The translations under genes and the position numbers were made by a program. The notes under the pieces were generated by a model. The model saw only the letters and a program-made list of their open reading frames with translations. It was not told the DNA's origin and made no database searches. Positions 35,976 through 47,760 of a DNA stretch of 64,000 nucleotides are shown here, piece by piece (position 1 is the first letter of the stretch; every line of letters starts with the position of its first letter). This DNA is from Linyphia triangularis (taxonomy: Eukaryota; Arthropoda; Arachnida; Araneae; Linyphiidae), in contig OZ021724.1 in assembly GCA_963978545.1 (NCBI GenBank), positions 27,827,933-27,891,932 on the forward strand, in the 5' to 3' direction.

Positions 35976-38900
35976 CAAGGAGAAATATAATTTAGATAGT
36001 GAAATAAATATTTTATTAAAATTTCGAAGTAATTAAGATTTTATAAGCCATTATCGTCTTATGTTATATTATTGAAATAAAACACTTGTTGTTAATATAT
36101 ATATACGATAGACCATTTATGAATTATAAATAATTTTACGATAAGTGATTACGTAATTTTATGTTTTAAACTGGATTATGGTCATAATTTGTTATGGTTC
36201 AGAGTGTGCGATAATAGGGATTAAACTACCTTTTGGAAAATCCATGCCTTTTTATTTTTTTCATAGTATCGCAATCCAAAGTTTAAAAAAAAAAATGCAC
36301 ACAAAAATTCGGTCATATAGGATCATTTTAGACATTTTAAAAGACAAATGTAGTTACTTGAATTTATTTATATAATGCCAAATAATTTAAATTTTACATG
36401 ACAAAATAAATCAACTACTCCCAAATAAAATTTATTCATTTTTCATCTCATGTATTTTCAACTCATTAAAACTGAAATTAAACTATCAGAAAACGCAATA
36501 TATCTGCATGATATAAATTATTGTAGCAGATAAAAATTATTTAACTATTATACTACTGTTATAAAATTTATTTTCGCAATTTTCTCTCACGCATTCTTGA
36601 CTCTTAAATAAAAGGATATCTGTGCAACTAAATTTTTCTCTTAAAATGGATAGTTTGATGTGTATAAACAGTAAGAATAAATATCAATTTAAGATAGCCC
36701 ACGGTGTAAAAGTTAATGATCGAGTAATATTTAAAATAAGATCCAAACAAATATTTGATAGTGCTCTTCAGTTAAATCATTTCAATGAATCGAGAAAAAA
36801 ATCACATTTCAATTCATTTTAAGGATTACAATATTTTTGATTTGAAAATTAAGACATATAACAGTGGTATTTCAATTTAAATGATTTGGAAACATGGCAA
36901 AAAAAAAGTATAACTATTCCAAAATCTTATCATTTGTAAAAATAATGATTAATTCTTTCCATCTATTTCCAATTGAAATGTGAATTTTAAATAGTTTTGT
37001 GGCTGCGTTTTTCTATCTACAGTCAATAATTTTAATTACATACGATTTTCAAAAGCTTCAATTTTGTAGGGGATCATTAAGAAACCCTCGATCAAGTTCA
37101 TTTTAATTGCTTTTACTAAATCTTGAAATAAAGTCATGTAATTATATTGATGGAAATCATAATAGGAATTATTATAACCAGTCAACATAAATCAAACAGT
37201 TAATGGAAATTTTATTTTAATATTTTATTATCCTCTGATCACATACGTTATCAGAGATACTACTTAATTTATTAAATTAAAAATTAACGTGTAATAAGCA
37301 TCTAGTATAATTAAATAACTCAATAAATTCTTTCAGTTAATTATATGTTAATTGTTTATTCTGGTTCATGGTTATCAGTTTGAATTAAGAAGTAATTTCC
37401 AGTCATAATTGAATAAAATAGGAAAGATTTAACAATCTGTTTATTATAAATTTTATGAATAAGAATTTAACATAAAATTTTGAACTTCTTTACTGTGTCC
37501 TATGTATCTTAAATTTTAAATTTTTTTAAAGTATTCAAGCTGAAATACTACCAAAAGTCATATATCAATTCATATTAGCTCTTTGCATATTGGTTTAAAA
37601 TTAATTGAAGGATTTTTCAAAAAGTAGTCGGTTTCATGTACTGACCTCTATAAGTTTCACAAACGATAAAAAAAAATTTAGCATACTTTTCGATTCTGTA
37701 TTATAGCTTCTTTCATCAACAATAAAGATTTTACATTTTTTTACGTTTTAGTATTAAAATTTTGTTTAAATACAATATAATTAAAATGAAAGGATCTTCG
37801 TTCTCACTTGTCATGTAGTGTCAAATTTCAAACGTGATAATTGTTAAATTATCGACTCGTCGATGCAATTGTTTATTAATTAAAAATTAAAATATTTAAA
37901 GCTATATGCATTTAATTCAACTACAATAAAATTGAATCGAATGTTAAACATTTCTTTGCATTTATTAAGTGAAATATGATAATAATTAAATTTTTTAAAA
38001 TGTTATTATTTATAATCGTTTTTCACTTACTAAATTTGTATTTTAATAGTCATTTTCAAATTACATTAAAAGATAAATTCAAAGACTATAAAACTACTAG
38101 GAATGCTTAAACGCTCAAAAAGTCAAAAGTCTTTGTTCCGTACCATTCTAAAGTATGATTTTACAATAATTTGCCGATTGGGTATAAGGAAAAGTTCCAA
38201 GCGTTTCAATTTTCCGAGAGTTTTTATCAATGTCAAGACTATAATGGTTCGGAAAATATTTCATTTATTGTAATTGAACAATATACGATTATTTAACTAC
38301 TTGTAATACATTCTTTACATTCAGAGTTTTGTACACATATATCTCTGGTCATATTGAGCATTTCCAACCCATTACATGGAGCATATTTCGACTCCAATAT
38401 TCTATGCTTTAATTTTTCTCTATCTCTCCCTTCTTTTTTTTTTTAACCATTTCAAAAAGTGTTTGACGATCGTTACATCCGGGATTTTTTCTTATCGGTT
38501 GTTTAAAGATTTAAAAATGTTGACATTAATATGTCAAACAATTTATACATTTTAAATGGGGCTTGAATTTTGGTAAGAAGTGATTATCTACTTAATTTTG
38601 GATAAAAACCGGAACGAAACGTATTTAAACGGCAATCATGTTTGAAAGTTGACATATCACATACACATGATGATCCTGAACATACCATAAGAGCATAAAA
38701 AAAGTGAAGGAATGTAAAAATATGTATAGTACTTAAAAAAAGAAATAATATATAATTTATAAATGAAATTAAAAAAAAAATCTGAAGCCTGGAAATGCCA
38801 CTAACACCAAAAAGACAACGTTTTGAAAAAAAGTACATGTATTGGATAAAGGTAATTACAGAAATTGGTATAATTGATCTATAATCAAATAGCTTTTTGT

Positions 38901-39574
38901 TTAAATATTAAAAAATTCTTTATTTTTAATTATTATGGTTCCTATAAATATTCCAATAAAATTTTTAATTCACTAACGATTCAATCATTAAAAAAAGATG
39001 TTAAAATTATTATTGAGGGACTTGCAACAATTTCAATAAAGTACTTATCATATTCCTACTATTATTAAAGCAGGAGTGATCATTAAGTCATTTGAAGAGC
39101 AGGAGTTGTGGTAGCACTGATGAATACGGTGAACATTTTCAAACATTAATTTGTTTGAAATAACATTCATTTCAATCAAAATTTTTGATGTTGAAATTAA
39201 ATGTCAGAACGCTTGAGATCCTAGAATGCTAAAAAGGCTAACTACAGCAACTTATAATTTACGATTGACGAAGTGCAATTTTGTACAGTACCATGATTCT
39301 TCCAACGGGACATATTAGAAATACAAAATTCATGAAAACATTAATTGGTGTAGAAAATACCTGTAGCCTATTTTTCTATGCAAATATTCATCACCTTTAT
39401 TTACACTATTGTAGTTAATTTTTTCTCGTTTACCTAGTACCTTACTTTTTGTACCTAGTAATAATATATATTGTTTTTAACGTATTTCTTTATTCTGTTA
39501 GCGTTTTCGATACGAATCTAATCATGTCACTATAGCATGATGATTCTAATAAAAAGATGTCCTGATACATATGT
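35976..39574. other. Very AT-rich sequence without recognisable gene
   Basis: Contains a short (TA)n near 36,095 and many A/T runs. Frames at 36,178-36,375, 36,622-36,822, 38,584-38,838 and 38,874-39,068 have low-complexity composition typical of chance frames. Confidence 0.55.
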
Positions 39575-40111
39575 TTATCTATTCATGTGTGTATATTTTT
39601 TATCTAAAGCTACTGTTTTATTCCGTTCTTGATGAAATTTTGCACACTTGAGCTTCGAAACAAAAAAACGATTTGCTGACTGTTTGAATTTTCAAAAAAC
39701 CCTTACCTCTTTATCATCCCTTAAAGAGATAATAACTAGATAACTACTGAACTATTTTGAAACAGGTTTCTTTTTGTAGGAATCTTGACTAATCCAGATT
39801 ACCGGGAACACAATTTCCTTCTCCTGTTTTATAAGTAAAATGGTGGAATCGAATATAGGATGTTAAAGGAGGTATGAGCATAACTTAATATCGTCCAAGA
39901 AAATTCAAATCTGTTACTTTTCAATAGGTCTCTTAACTAATCCAGATTTTCGGCAACACAATTTAATTAAGACGTTTTATAGTTAAGATAGTGAAATCCA
40001 GGGTATGGGGCTCATAATTTAATAATCAAAAGAACTAATTTGTACCGGGTTAAATTTGAAACCCCGGTCCACAGCTGTTTGATCCAGTTCAACGCCGGGC
40101 AATTCAGCAAG
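39575..40111 (+). mobile_element. Helitron-like repeat with internal duplication
   Basis: The left part carries GATGAAATTTTGCACACTTG, similar in kind to the stretch at 28,960. Two related units follow, at about 39,768 and 39,912: GACTAATCCAGATTACCGGG plus AACACAATTT, and AACTAATCCAGATTTTCGGC plus AACACAATTT, about 145 bp apart. The right end reads AACGCCGGGCAATTCAGCAAGT, comparable to the GC hairpin plus CAGCTAGT end of Helitrons but with decayed bases. No coding frame. Confidence 0.4.
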
Positions 40112-41092
40112 TAAAGCATAAAATAAAACCATTTGAAATATTTCTTATTAGTTTACTGAATATAAGAAAAACAAAATATCTATGAAGTTTTACAAGTATT
40201 TAAAAGATAAAAACTCTAACATCGTAAACAATTAAGGTACCCTTTATTTACGTTCGATTAAATATTCGCTCGGCAAATTAATTTTTAATTAAATAAAATT
40301 TCATTAGAGTTTAAAACTCCAACTACCCACATGGAGATAATTACTTTGTTACAAACAAATAGCTGGCGATACTCTAATGCTTTCAATACGTGTTCCTTAT
40401 ATCTTAAACAAAACAAATATCAACAAAATATATTAGAACAAGAAAATAAAGTAAACATTTTAGTTTAAACAAACAAGAAACTACCTAATATCGTCTCTAA
40501 GAGACCAAAATTCACAATGAAACTACTTGTAAAGCGAGAAAAAATGAGTAATTTTCTTCGTCTAACACTAAACATAAAAATATCGATCAAATTCTTACAG
40601 GAAAAGTATTGTTATATTTAATCATTACTAAATAATGAAGATTCTATTGTCACACATCCCCCCTCCGCTTAATAAAGTAAATGTTTACTTTCACCGGCAA
40701 ATATTTGTTCTTGTTAAATATCTTATAACGTATTACGAGTCTCAATTTAAATTTAAGAACCATATACATATTTACATTAATTATTCTTTAAAAGAAAAGC
40801 CACATAAAATTCATAATGGGAATTTTTAAAACCTTAAATAAGCTTTGGCAGTCAAAATATTTTTGCTTACTTGTTTAACTATTAAGATTTTTTTGTTACA
40901 GTTTAGCTGCACGAAAATTGAAGTTTAATCTGAGCTTTTTAAATTAATAGACTAGACATGTGAGCCTAAAGAATTTTAATGTAGAAATGAACCCATACTT
41001 TTTAAAAAATAAATATTGAACTCACTGAAAAAATTTGTATTTATTCTCACATTTTGCTTAGAAGTAATCCGGACTAATGAATTTAAGCATTT
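40112..41092. other. AT-rich sequence without recognisable gene
   Basis: No recognisable gene or repeat. The frame at 40,635-40,829 is unsupported. Confidence 0.5.
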
Positions 41093-41124
41093 GTATGTAT
41101 GTATGTATGTATGTATGTATGTAT
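41093..41124. repeat. (TATG)n tetranucleotide microsatellite
   Basis: About eight perfect TATG units. Confidence 0.95.
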
Positions 41125-41439
41125 TGTCTACTCTGATTATTCTAATATCTTAAATATTTTTTCACAAAATCAATTTCATCATTCTACAAAAAGCGGCTGA
41201 TTGGACATTAGGAATAGTAAAAAAAAAAACATAACGGTACAATTATAATGTTTAGAAAAAAAAACATTCTATTTGTGGAATGGACAATTCTCCCAATTTT
41301 TAAAAGCGAGTTAAATTAGTTTATATTTATGAGGAATTTCTTTCTGCTTCCAAATATTCAAACAAAAGTTCTTTAAAAAAATTAGTTATTTAAATGTTAT
41401 GAAAAGAAAATGTCCCAAAAACGAGTCAAAACCAGTCCG

Positions 41440-41640
41440 ATCAAAACACTCCGCTATAGCTGTGACGTCATGACATCCTTCCGTTCTCTATGGTTATCGT
41501 GAAGTTTCTGCCAAATAGTTGGCGTTGGTTTCGTAGACAGTTACCATATCCCGTACAGGTTGGTGCGATTTGCGAGAAACTTGCAAAACTGGTTTCCGTC
41601 ACTCGATTCGAGCCGAATGAATCATTTTCTCGCCATAGTC
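41440..41640. promoter_or_regulatory. GC-richer block with CRE palindrome
   Basis: TGACGTCA (41,463-41,470), the full CRE palindrome, lies in a locally GC- and CpG-richer segment with no credible frame. It may be a regulatory element. Mobile-element origin is an alternative because the solo LTR begins only about 220 bp further on. Confidence 0.2.
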
Positions 41641-41856
41641 TACTTAGGTTGCAAAATAAAAAATAAAAATAAATAAATTAAATTTAAAAAAAAGCGCAGT
41701 GAGCAGAAATTTTTGTGTCTATGGCCTTTTTGAAACATTTGGAATTGAATAAAAAAATATTTAAAAAATGCGGGAATTGTCCATTGGGCATAGACAGATA
41801 CTTTATCTATATACGAGAAATTTATTCGGAGTTTTCTACACAAAAATCAATTATCA

Positions 41857-42612
41857 ATATTGTTACGAATTTTTGTATATTTGTAAATATTTCGTAGTGT
41901 TAATTTTGTAAATAGGAAAATGTATGTACATTTCGTATAAGGCAGTGTAATAGTTCGTCTTTAGTTGGCTTCCCTACAATATGGGTCTTAATGCTTGATA
42001 ATGAGTTTTACAGAGATAACGCTGGGAAGCGAGTTTTATAAAGAACAGGGCATTTAACATTATGGTAATGGCAATCTCGCCAAATTGGCAAGATAGAGCC
42101 AAGTTGGCGACGGTTTTGGCGATTAATTTTTGTCGACAAATTTAACGACCATTTGGCGACATTTTCGGTCCCCATGTACATGTGTAGGACTTTTCGACTA
42201 CGGTCTGGAAAGTTCTCCAAATATCTATCTCTAGAAGATTCACGAAGTATTGACTCCTATATAAGACCGGCCGTGAGTGGAGTTGGTTGGTTAGTCGGTT
42301 AATTGACTGAAATTACTGAGTTAGTTGAGATCCTGACTGAGTGGAGTTACTGACTTGGTTGTCTGTCAGTGAGCATTCAGAGAGTTCCGAAAGCGAACTG
42401 TATTGCATTGTCTTTTGCGGCGATTTAGCAGTTGTGTCAAGTTTAACTGTTGTTTGTGCTCTACTGTTGTGTATAGAGCTATATTGAGTCTACTAGAACG
42501 AGAAGTTCTTGAGTTGTAAAGGAATCTGTGAAGAGTTATATTGGAATAAATTTCTGCAAGTTTTGATCTGCTTTGGCTTCAAATCTTTCGAACCCATCCA
42601 ACGCAACAATAT
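41857..42612 (+). mobile_element. Solo LTR, 748 bp, Gypsy-like, with ATAT target duplication
   Basis: The LTR (41,861-42,608) starts TGTTACGAATTT and ends CGCAACA, giving TGTT...AACA termini. ATAT flanks both sides (41,857-41,860 and 42,609-42,612), a 4-bp duplication usual for Gypsy/Ty3 elements. TATATAAGACCGG (TATA at 42,258) and AATAAA (42,545-42,550) give a plus orientation with the usual U3-R-U5 order. Repeated TTGGCGA-type motifs occupy U3 (about 42,070-42,165). No internal region or primer-binding site follows, so this is a solo LTR. Confidence 0.88.
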
Positions 42613-43636
42613 GATTACTTTTAAGGAAGAAAAACACTTCCAACGCATATTAACGAGCATAATTCGGCTACCAAACTTATAGACTTTCATACCATACGTA
42701 TTGTAGAAACAAAGACTAAGAGGTTCATATAAGTTTTCATTCTCAAAAAAAACAAAAATTTAAATACTAACCCATTTCAAAAAATGAATGACCTTACCGA
42801 TTTAACTGTCTTTCGAAGTACCTTGAATAAAAATTGGCAACTTTGTTTGGCAAACACGAAAAATTTAGAAGTTCGTTATCTTTTGAAGTGCTGGAATAAA
42901 GTTCAACGGCAATGATACAACCAAACAGTATTTCCTAATTTCATTAGACAAGTAAAAGGAAGAAACATGACCATCTTTATTAACACTGCCAAACAAAATT
43001 TATTTCACTCTGTAGGTGTCTCTTTGAGGACTTAAAGCAATATGGACCACTTGCATAAAAGGTTAATAGTTCAAATAGGTTGAATTTTGTTTTGAACTCA
43101 ATGACTGGATAGTCCTCAAACAATGTATTTTAACATTCATGACTTACCCGAGAAAGACTATAAAATTCAATATTTACTAATACAAAAATGGACTGTATCA
43201 AGTGTTGATATCAAATGGTAGAATGCTCGTCACTCATTGAATTCGAAGTTTTTATGATAAAGAACTCTTTGGCAACATTTGAAAAGCTCTTAGCGGTAAG
43301 CCCGTCAAATTGGACCCTTTTGTAGAATCAACTAACGATGATTGAAATATTTTTAATTTTGTAAACAAGATATTGCAATTTGTATTTTTTAGTTTATTTG
43401 ATAACTAAAAGTATTATCAAGTAAACCAATTTTGTATTTTGAAATTGTTCTTACTGTATAGTGCAACAAAATCAACCAATGTTAACTTTAATAAACAAGA
43501 TAGAGACCAAAATAAGATAACATATATCATTCTAATCTGAAGAATTTACTAATTAAATGCACTGATATTTTATTAATATCATTATTGTATTTATATTACC
43601 ATTTTGATGTTTTCTATACTTTTAGAGAAAAGTGTG

Positions 43637-43638
<2 letters not shown>
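42613..43638. other. AT-rich sequence, nothing recognised
   Basis: No coding, RNA or repeat feature could be supported. Confidence 0.5.

Positions 43639-43704
<66 letters not shown>
43639..43704. repeat. (AT)n microsatellite, 66 bp
   Basis: Perfect AT dinucleotide repeat. A second short (TA)n occurs near 43,855-43,875. Confidence 0.95.
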
Positions 43705-43708
<4 letters not shown>

Positions 43709-46700
43709 ACTTTAATGAAATTTATTATAAAATCAATCAAATGAAATTCATCATACAAATTTATATTTATGATTTCGAAATATTTTAGATTAAATAGTTA
43801 CAATCATTAAAACACGTCAAATAAGCTAATACAAACAACTAAATTATCATTTAATATATATATACTATATATATATTTTTACTTCTCAAAATTATAAAAA
43901 TATTTTTTTTTAAAAATGTTTTGCAATCTGTATACATTGAACCTCTTTCAATTCAATGCATTTCTCATGGCGAATATCCATTAAACTATATTGAAATCCT
44001 CAATCAAAATAGCAGAGCACCATTTATGATGAGAGGTTTTCAAACTCCCACCCAATAAACTCGCATTCAAAATTTTAAAGACGAGTTCTATTTATGAGAT
44101 ATATTGATGAAAATAACGAAGTATATTTCTGAAAACCAATTTTGACGTAAAAACCCTCCGCCAAAATCCTATTTGCGAATATGTCGAATTCCACCACAAA
44201 TTCAAAAAACCTCATTCAAATTTTTCAATTCTCGAACATTCCGTATGAACCTGGACTGATTTCTCTTTAGAAATACTCTGAGAAACTTTTTATTCGGCGC
44301 AACCACGAGAAGAGGAAAAGATTTATGAATAAGTCCGAGTGAAAAATCGGAAGCCATGTAACTGACGGATCTTTGCGTCAGCAATCTGCAATTACCGTCA
44401 ACGAAACCGCGCATCAACATGATTGCAGTAGTCTTTTCAGAAGCATGGTACGGCTAGGGCGGCTAATGCGCGTTACGCGGTTATGCGAAGGGAGAAAGAA
44501 AGTTACAGTTAGGGGAAAAGGGCTCTTTTTCCATTTTGGGAACGCTTGGAAGAAAATGTGTGCGGATGTTGCGTTTCGTACTTCATTACCGAAGTAGTTT
44601 GGACTAAAGAAGGAGGATAAAAGTTCCCTGTAGCAGTGAGCTATGAATTCGAAAGGAACTGTGGTATTTTGCTTGAAAATAATTTAAACGAGAAAGCTGA
44701 ACATTCGAAGTTCATACATTTGATTTTTGTTAAGTTATTTAAATCGCATTCTGATTTGGAGAATTGAAAGCATTAGTTTTACTATAAAGCAGTTTAAAAG
44801 TGGAAAAAACTTACAGATAAAATCGCAAATTGTACTTTAGTAAACAGTTTTAAAAGACAGCCTCTGAATCTGTGTATTGGGACTGTTCAGAAGTGTTAAA
44901 CTGAACCAACCTAGATGGGTCTTGTGTAGTATTTATATACAAACTTTTTTGAGTTATTTAGCAGGACAAATGAGGGAACTGAAAAAGCAATTTAAAACGA
45001 AACTGCAAGCCGAATCATTTTATTTTTAGGTTTATGTAAAAAATAATTAGTTTTAGTAAAATGTATTTTATATTTTTCAAATTAAAGTTAATTCTCAAAT
45101 CTCATGGCTTTTGCCAAATATTTTTATCCCATATCGGAGTAATAACATTATGAAATTATATCACTCAAAATTAAATGAAAAACCGCGTTATTTAGAGTCT
45201 TAAAGTTTATGCATAATATTTTATAATTTTATCATTTGATTCTCACTTTAAGTCAAATCCAAAATGAAAAACAGATATGGAAAAAAAATCAATTGTTGAC
45301 TGTGTTACAGAGTTTCTTGGTTGCATCGAAATGAAAGAGTCATTGGTTTTGGGGTCTCATGTGATAAATCTTTGGCTGCGAGAATAAAAAATATGATAAC
45401 AAAAATCGGTTTGCGATGGTTAAGCTCTTCATAGATATTATCAGTGAATCGGTATAAAGTGGATCAAAGCATTCAAATGTCAAGTTAAATCTCCTGATTG
45501 CTCTAATATATATTTTAATAAATAATTTTAAAAAGTCAATATCTTCACCACACTTCTAATCACAATTGAACATTTTGGAAAAAGAATTAGAGTTCAAACA
45601 CAATTTTATCAAAAGCAATACATTTGCAGAAAAAAACTATTTCTAAACAATGTTCCGAAAATCTCATCGTTGCGTTTAAAGAAGCGAAGTGAAGAGAAAT
45701 AAAGATGGCGCTGTCTTCAAAATCACTGAACTTCAAAACGATAATGTTCTTTAAAATGCTTTCAATTCTTTTTTCTTTTTTTTCTGTCCGTATTTCCAAG
45801 ATTCAGTGAATCGTTCTTCATCCCCAAGTTATAGCCATTCCTCCTCAAGAGGCCATTCTCGTTGAAGGTGTCAATTTTAAGTCGCCATTTCTTATTTGCT
45901 ATGTCCCCCGAGAGCATTATGTTCCATTGCATATGGTGTAATCTTGACAGTTCTATTTTTGCGTGATACATACAGACGATTGATGGAACAATGGTCTACG
46001 AATTGGATTGCATTCGATATGTTAGTGTTAGTTATCTGTTGCTAGGGTTTGATGATCAACTTAAAATAATCAACAAGACTAATTAAAATTCTACATTTCA
46101 TCAATTGCCATAACACATTCTTCTTCAAATATTTTTTAATCTGCAGTAAAATATGTGCATATAGAATTCAATGAACTTTTGCGCAGCGTTATTAGGAGTG
46201 CGGTTACATCGAATGGCAACACTTGTGGCGTATTATGACCAATCACAACGTATCCTTAAAAACGAAATGGAATTTTTTTCAACTTATATTAACCATTCAC
46301 AGTACGTGTTTCATTTATTCCCGCGCAAAGGAATTGTCTGCGACGTCGTCACGTGTAACCTCCATTTAAATTGTTGGGTTTTCTTTCTATTTCGTCGCAC
46401 TTAGGGAACTAATTTCAGAATTCAAATGAAGGATAATTAATAAATGGTTATGAAATCCTGCTCAACATCTCTTAGATAAATGCTTTTTTTATTTTGAATT
46501 CTTCTTACGATCTGTAGCTCAAGAAACAATAAAGTTACTTTAAAGTGAGCTTACATATTCATTACGTAATAATTATTTCGTAGCTATAATGGGATAAAAT
46601 AAGTCATAAAAATGAGATGCATTACAAGTAACTAATTACATATTCTCGTCTGGAGACCAAAACACGATTTTCAATTAATTCAACTCTGTCGCAATTGTAA

Positions 46701-47381
46701 ACTGACACACATGGTTTTCAACAGTTTGTAGCAGATATACTATACATTCTTTCAATTTCAAAAGAGTTGTACATGTTTATCGATTTCAGTTTCTGAATTT
46801 ATTAATAATTACAAAGGAATTCATTAAAAATAACGATGAATAATTGGATCCAGAACTTAACAGAAGAATTTAAAAAAAATTATGGATGATAATTTATTCT
46901 GAACTTCAATGAATAAGAATGCGAAAATTTAAAGTGTAATTGTTTCTTAGCATGCAATTATTTTAAAAATCAGTTTTACAAGTATCCAAAACAAAAAAAT
47001 AATAATAATTTTTGCAATAAGCATGAGGATAAATATTAATGGTTATACATTTTATTTGTATTCATTTGTCCAATTCAGATATTCAATTAAAAGTTAATTA
47101 AAATATTGCCAAAAGGACAAAAAAAATTACCAATGATTTGTTTTCATTCAATAACAGACTGTCATAGAATAGAAAACGCTAATTTAAAAACAGAAAATAA
47201 ATAAACCTAAAGAATTTCAAATGTCATTGTCTGCTTACATTCTATTACTAAATTATACTAGAAATATTTTGTTGATTTATTCACTTTTTATAGCGATCAC
47301 TGTAGATGTGAAGCATAAAATTAAAAAATATTTCTTGAAAATTAAAATGATGTCATATCATTATATTTTTTTACTGGTTAA
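43705..47381. other. AT-rich sequence with two GC-richer patches, no recognisable gene
   Basis: GC-richer patches lie at about 44,330-44,590 (overlapping opposite frames 44,373-44,597 and 44,202-44,420) and 46,165-46,390 (a CCAAT motif, CGTCACGTG, and a 77-codon frame). None of these frames resembles a known protein or has convincing splice sites. They may be regulatory DNA or old repeats. Confidence 0.45.
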
Positions 47382-47760
47382 TGTAGTGTGGCGACTAGCG
47401 CACATGCATTTGACCTTCCAGCGCCTTAACAAACTGTCTGTGCCTAGTCAGATTGCAGTACTTCATGCGTGCTTGTTATGCAAATTCATCTATGTTAACT
47501 GCCACCTATGTGATCCGCAATTGTTATTTATAGTCATGATGTCTCTTGAAGAGTACTGGGCTAGCTAACTGACTTGATTGTCTGCGTTATTTTTTCTTCC
47601 TTCTTCCCAAGTGGAAAGTTTAAATCTAGTCATTTTACTAAAGTTTTTAATAAAATTGTTGACCATTCTTAATCTCGCTTTCTTTACCGTACTTTACTCA
47701 TCACGTACCGAACTCTAATTTTCATGTCCCGATTGGTGCCCGGATGATTGGTATAACTGC
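47382..47760 (+). mobile_element. Probable LTR with adjacent primer-binding site (retrotransposon remnant)
   Basis: TGTAGTGTGGCGACTAGCGC at 47,382 opens a block with a TATTTATAG promoter-like site, AATAAA near 47,650 and a plausible end TAATTTTCA at about 47,724. Directly after it, GATTGGTGCCCGGATG contains TGGTGCCCGG, which resembles a primer-binding site because it would pair with a tRNA 3' end of the type CCGGGCACCA. The arrangement suggests a 5' LTR plus leader of a BEL/Pao- or Gypsy-like element truncated downstream. The 115-codon frame (47,221-47,568) overlaps it and is not meaningful. Confidence 0.45.

Noticed and set aside
47221..47568. 115-codon plus-strand frame
   Set aside because: Its second half lies in a probable LTR and its first half is low-complexity hydrophobic sequence typical of AT-rich DNA.
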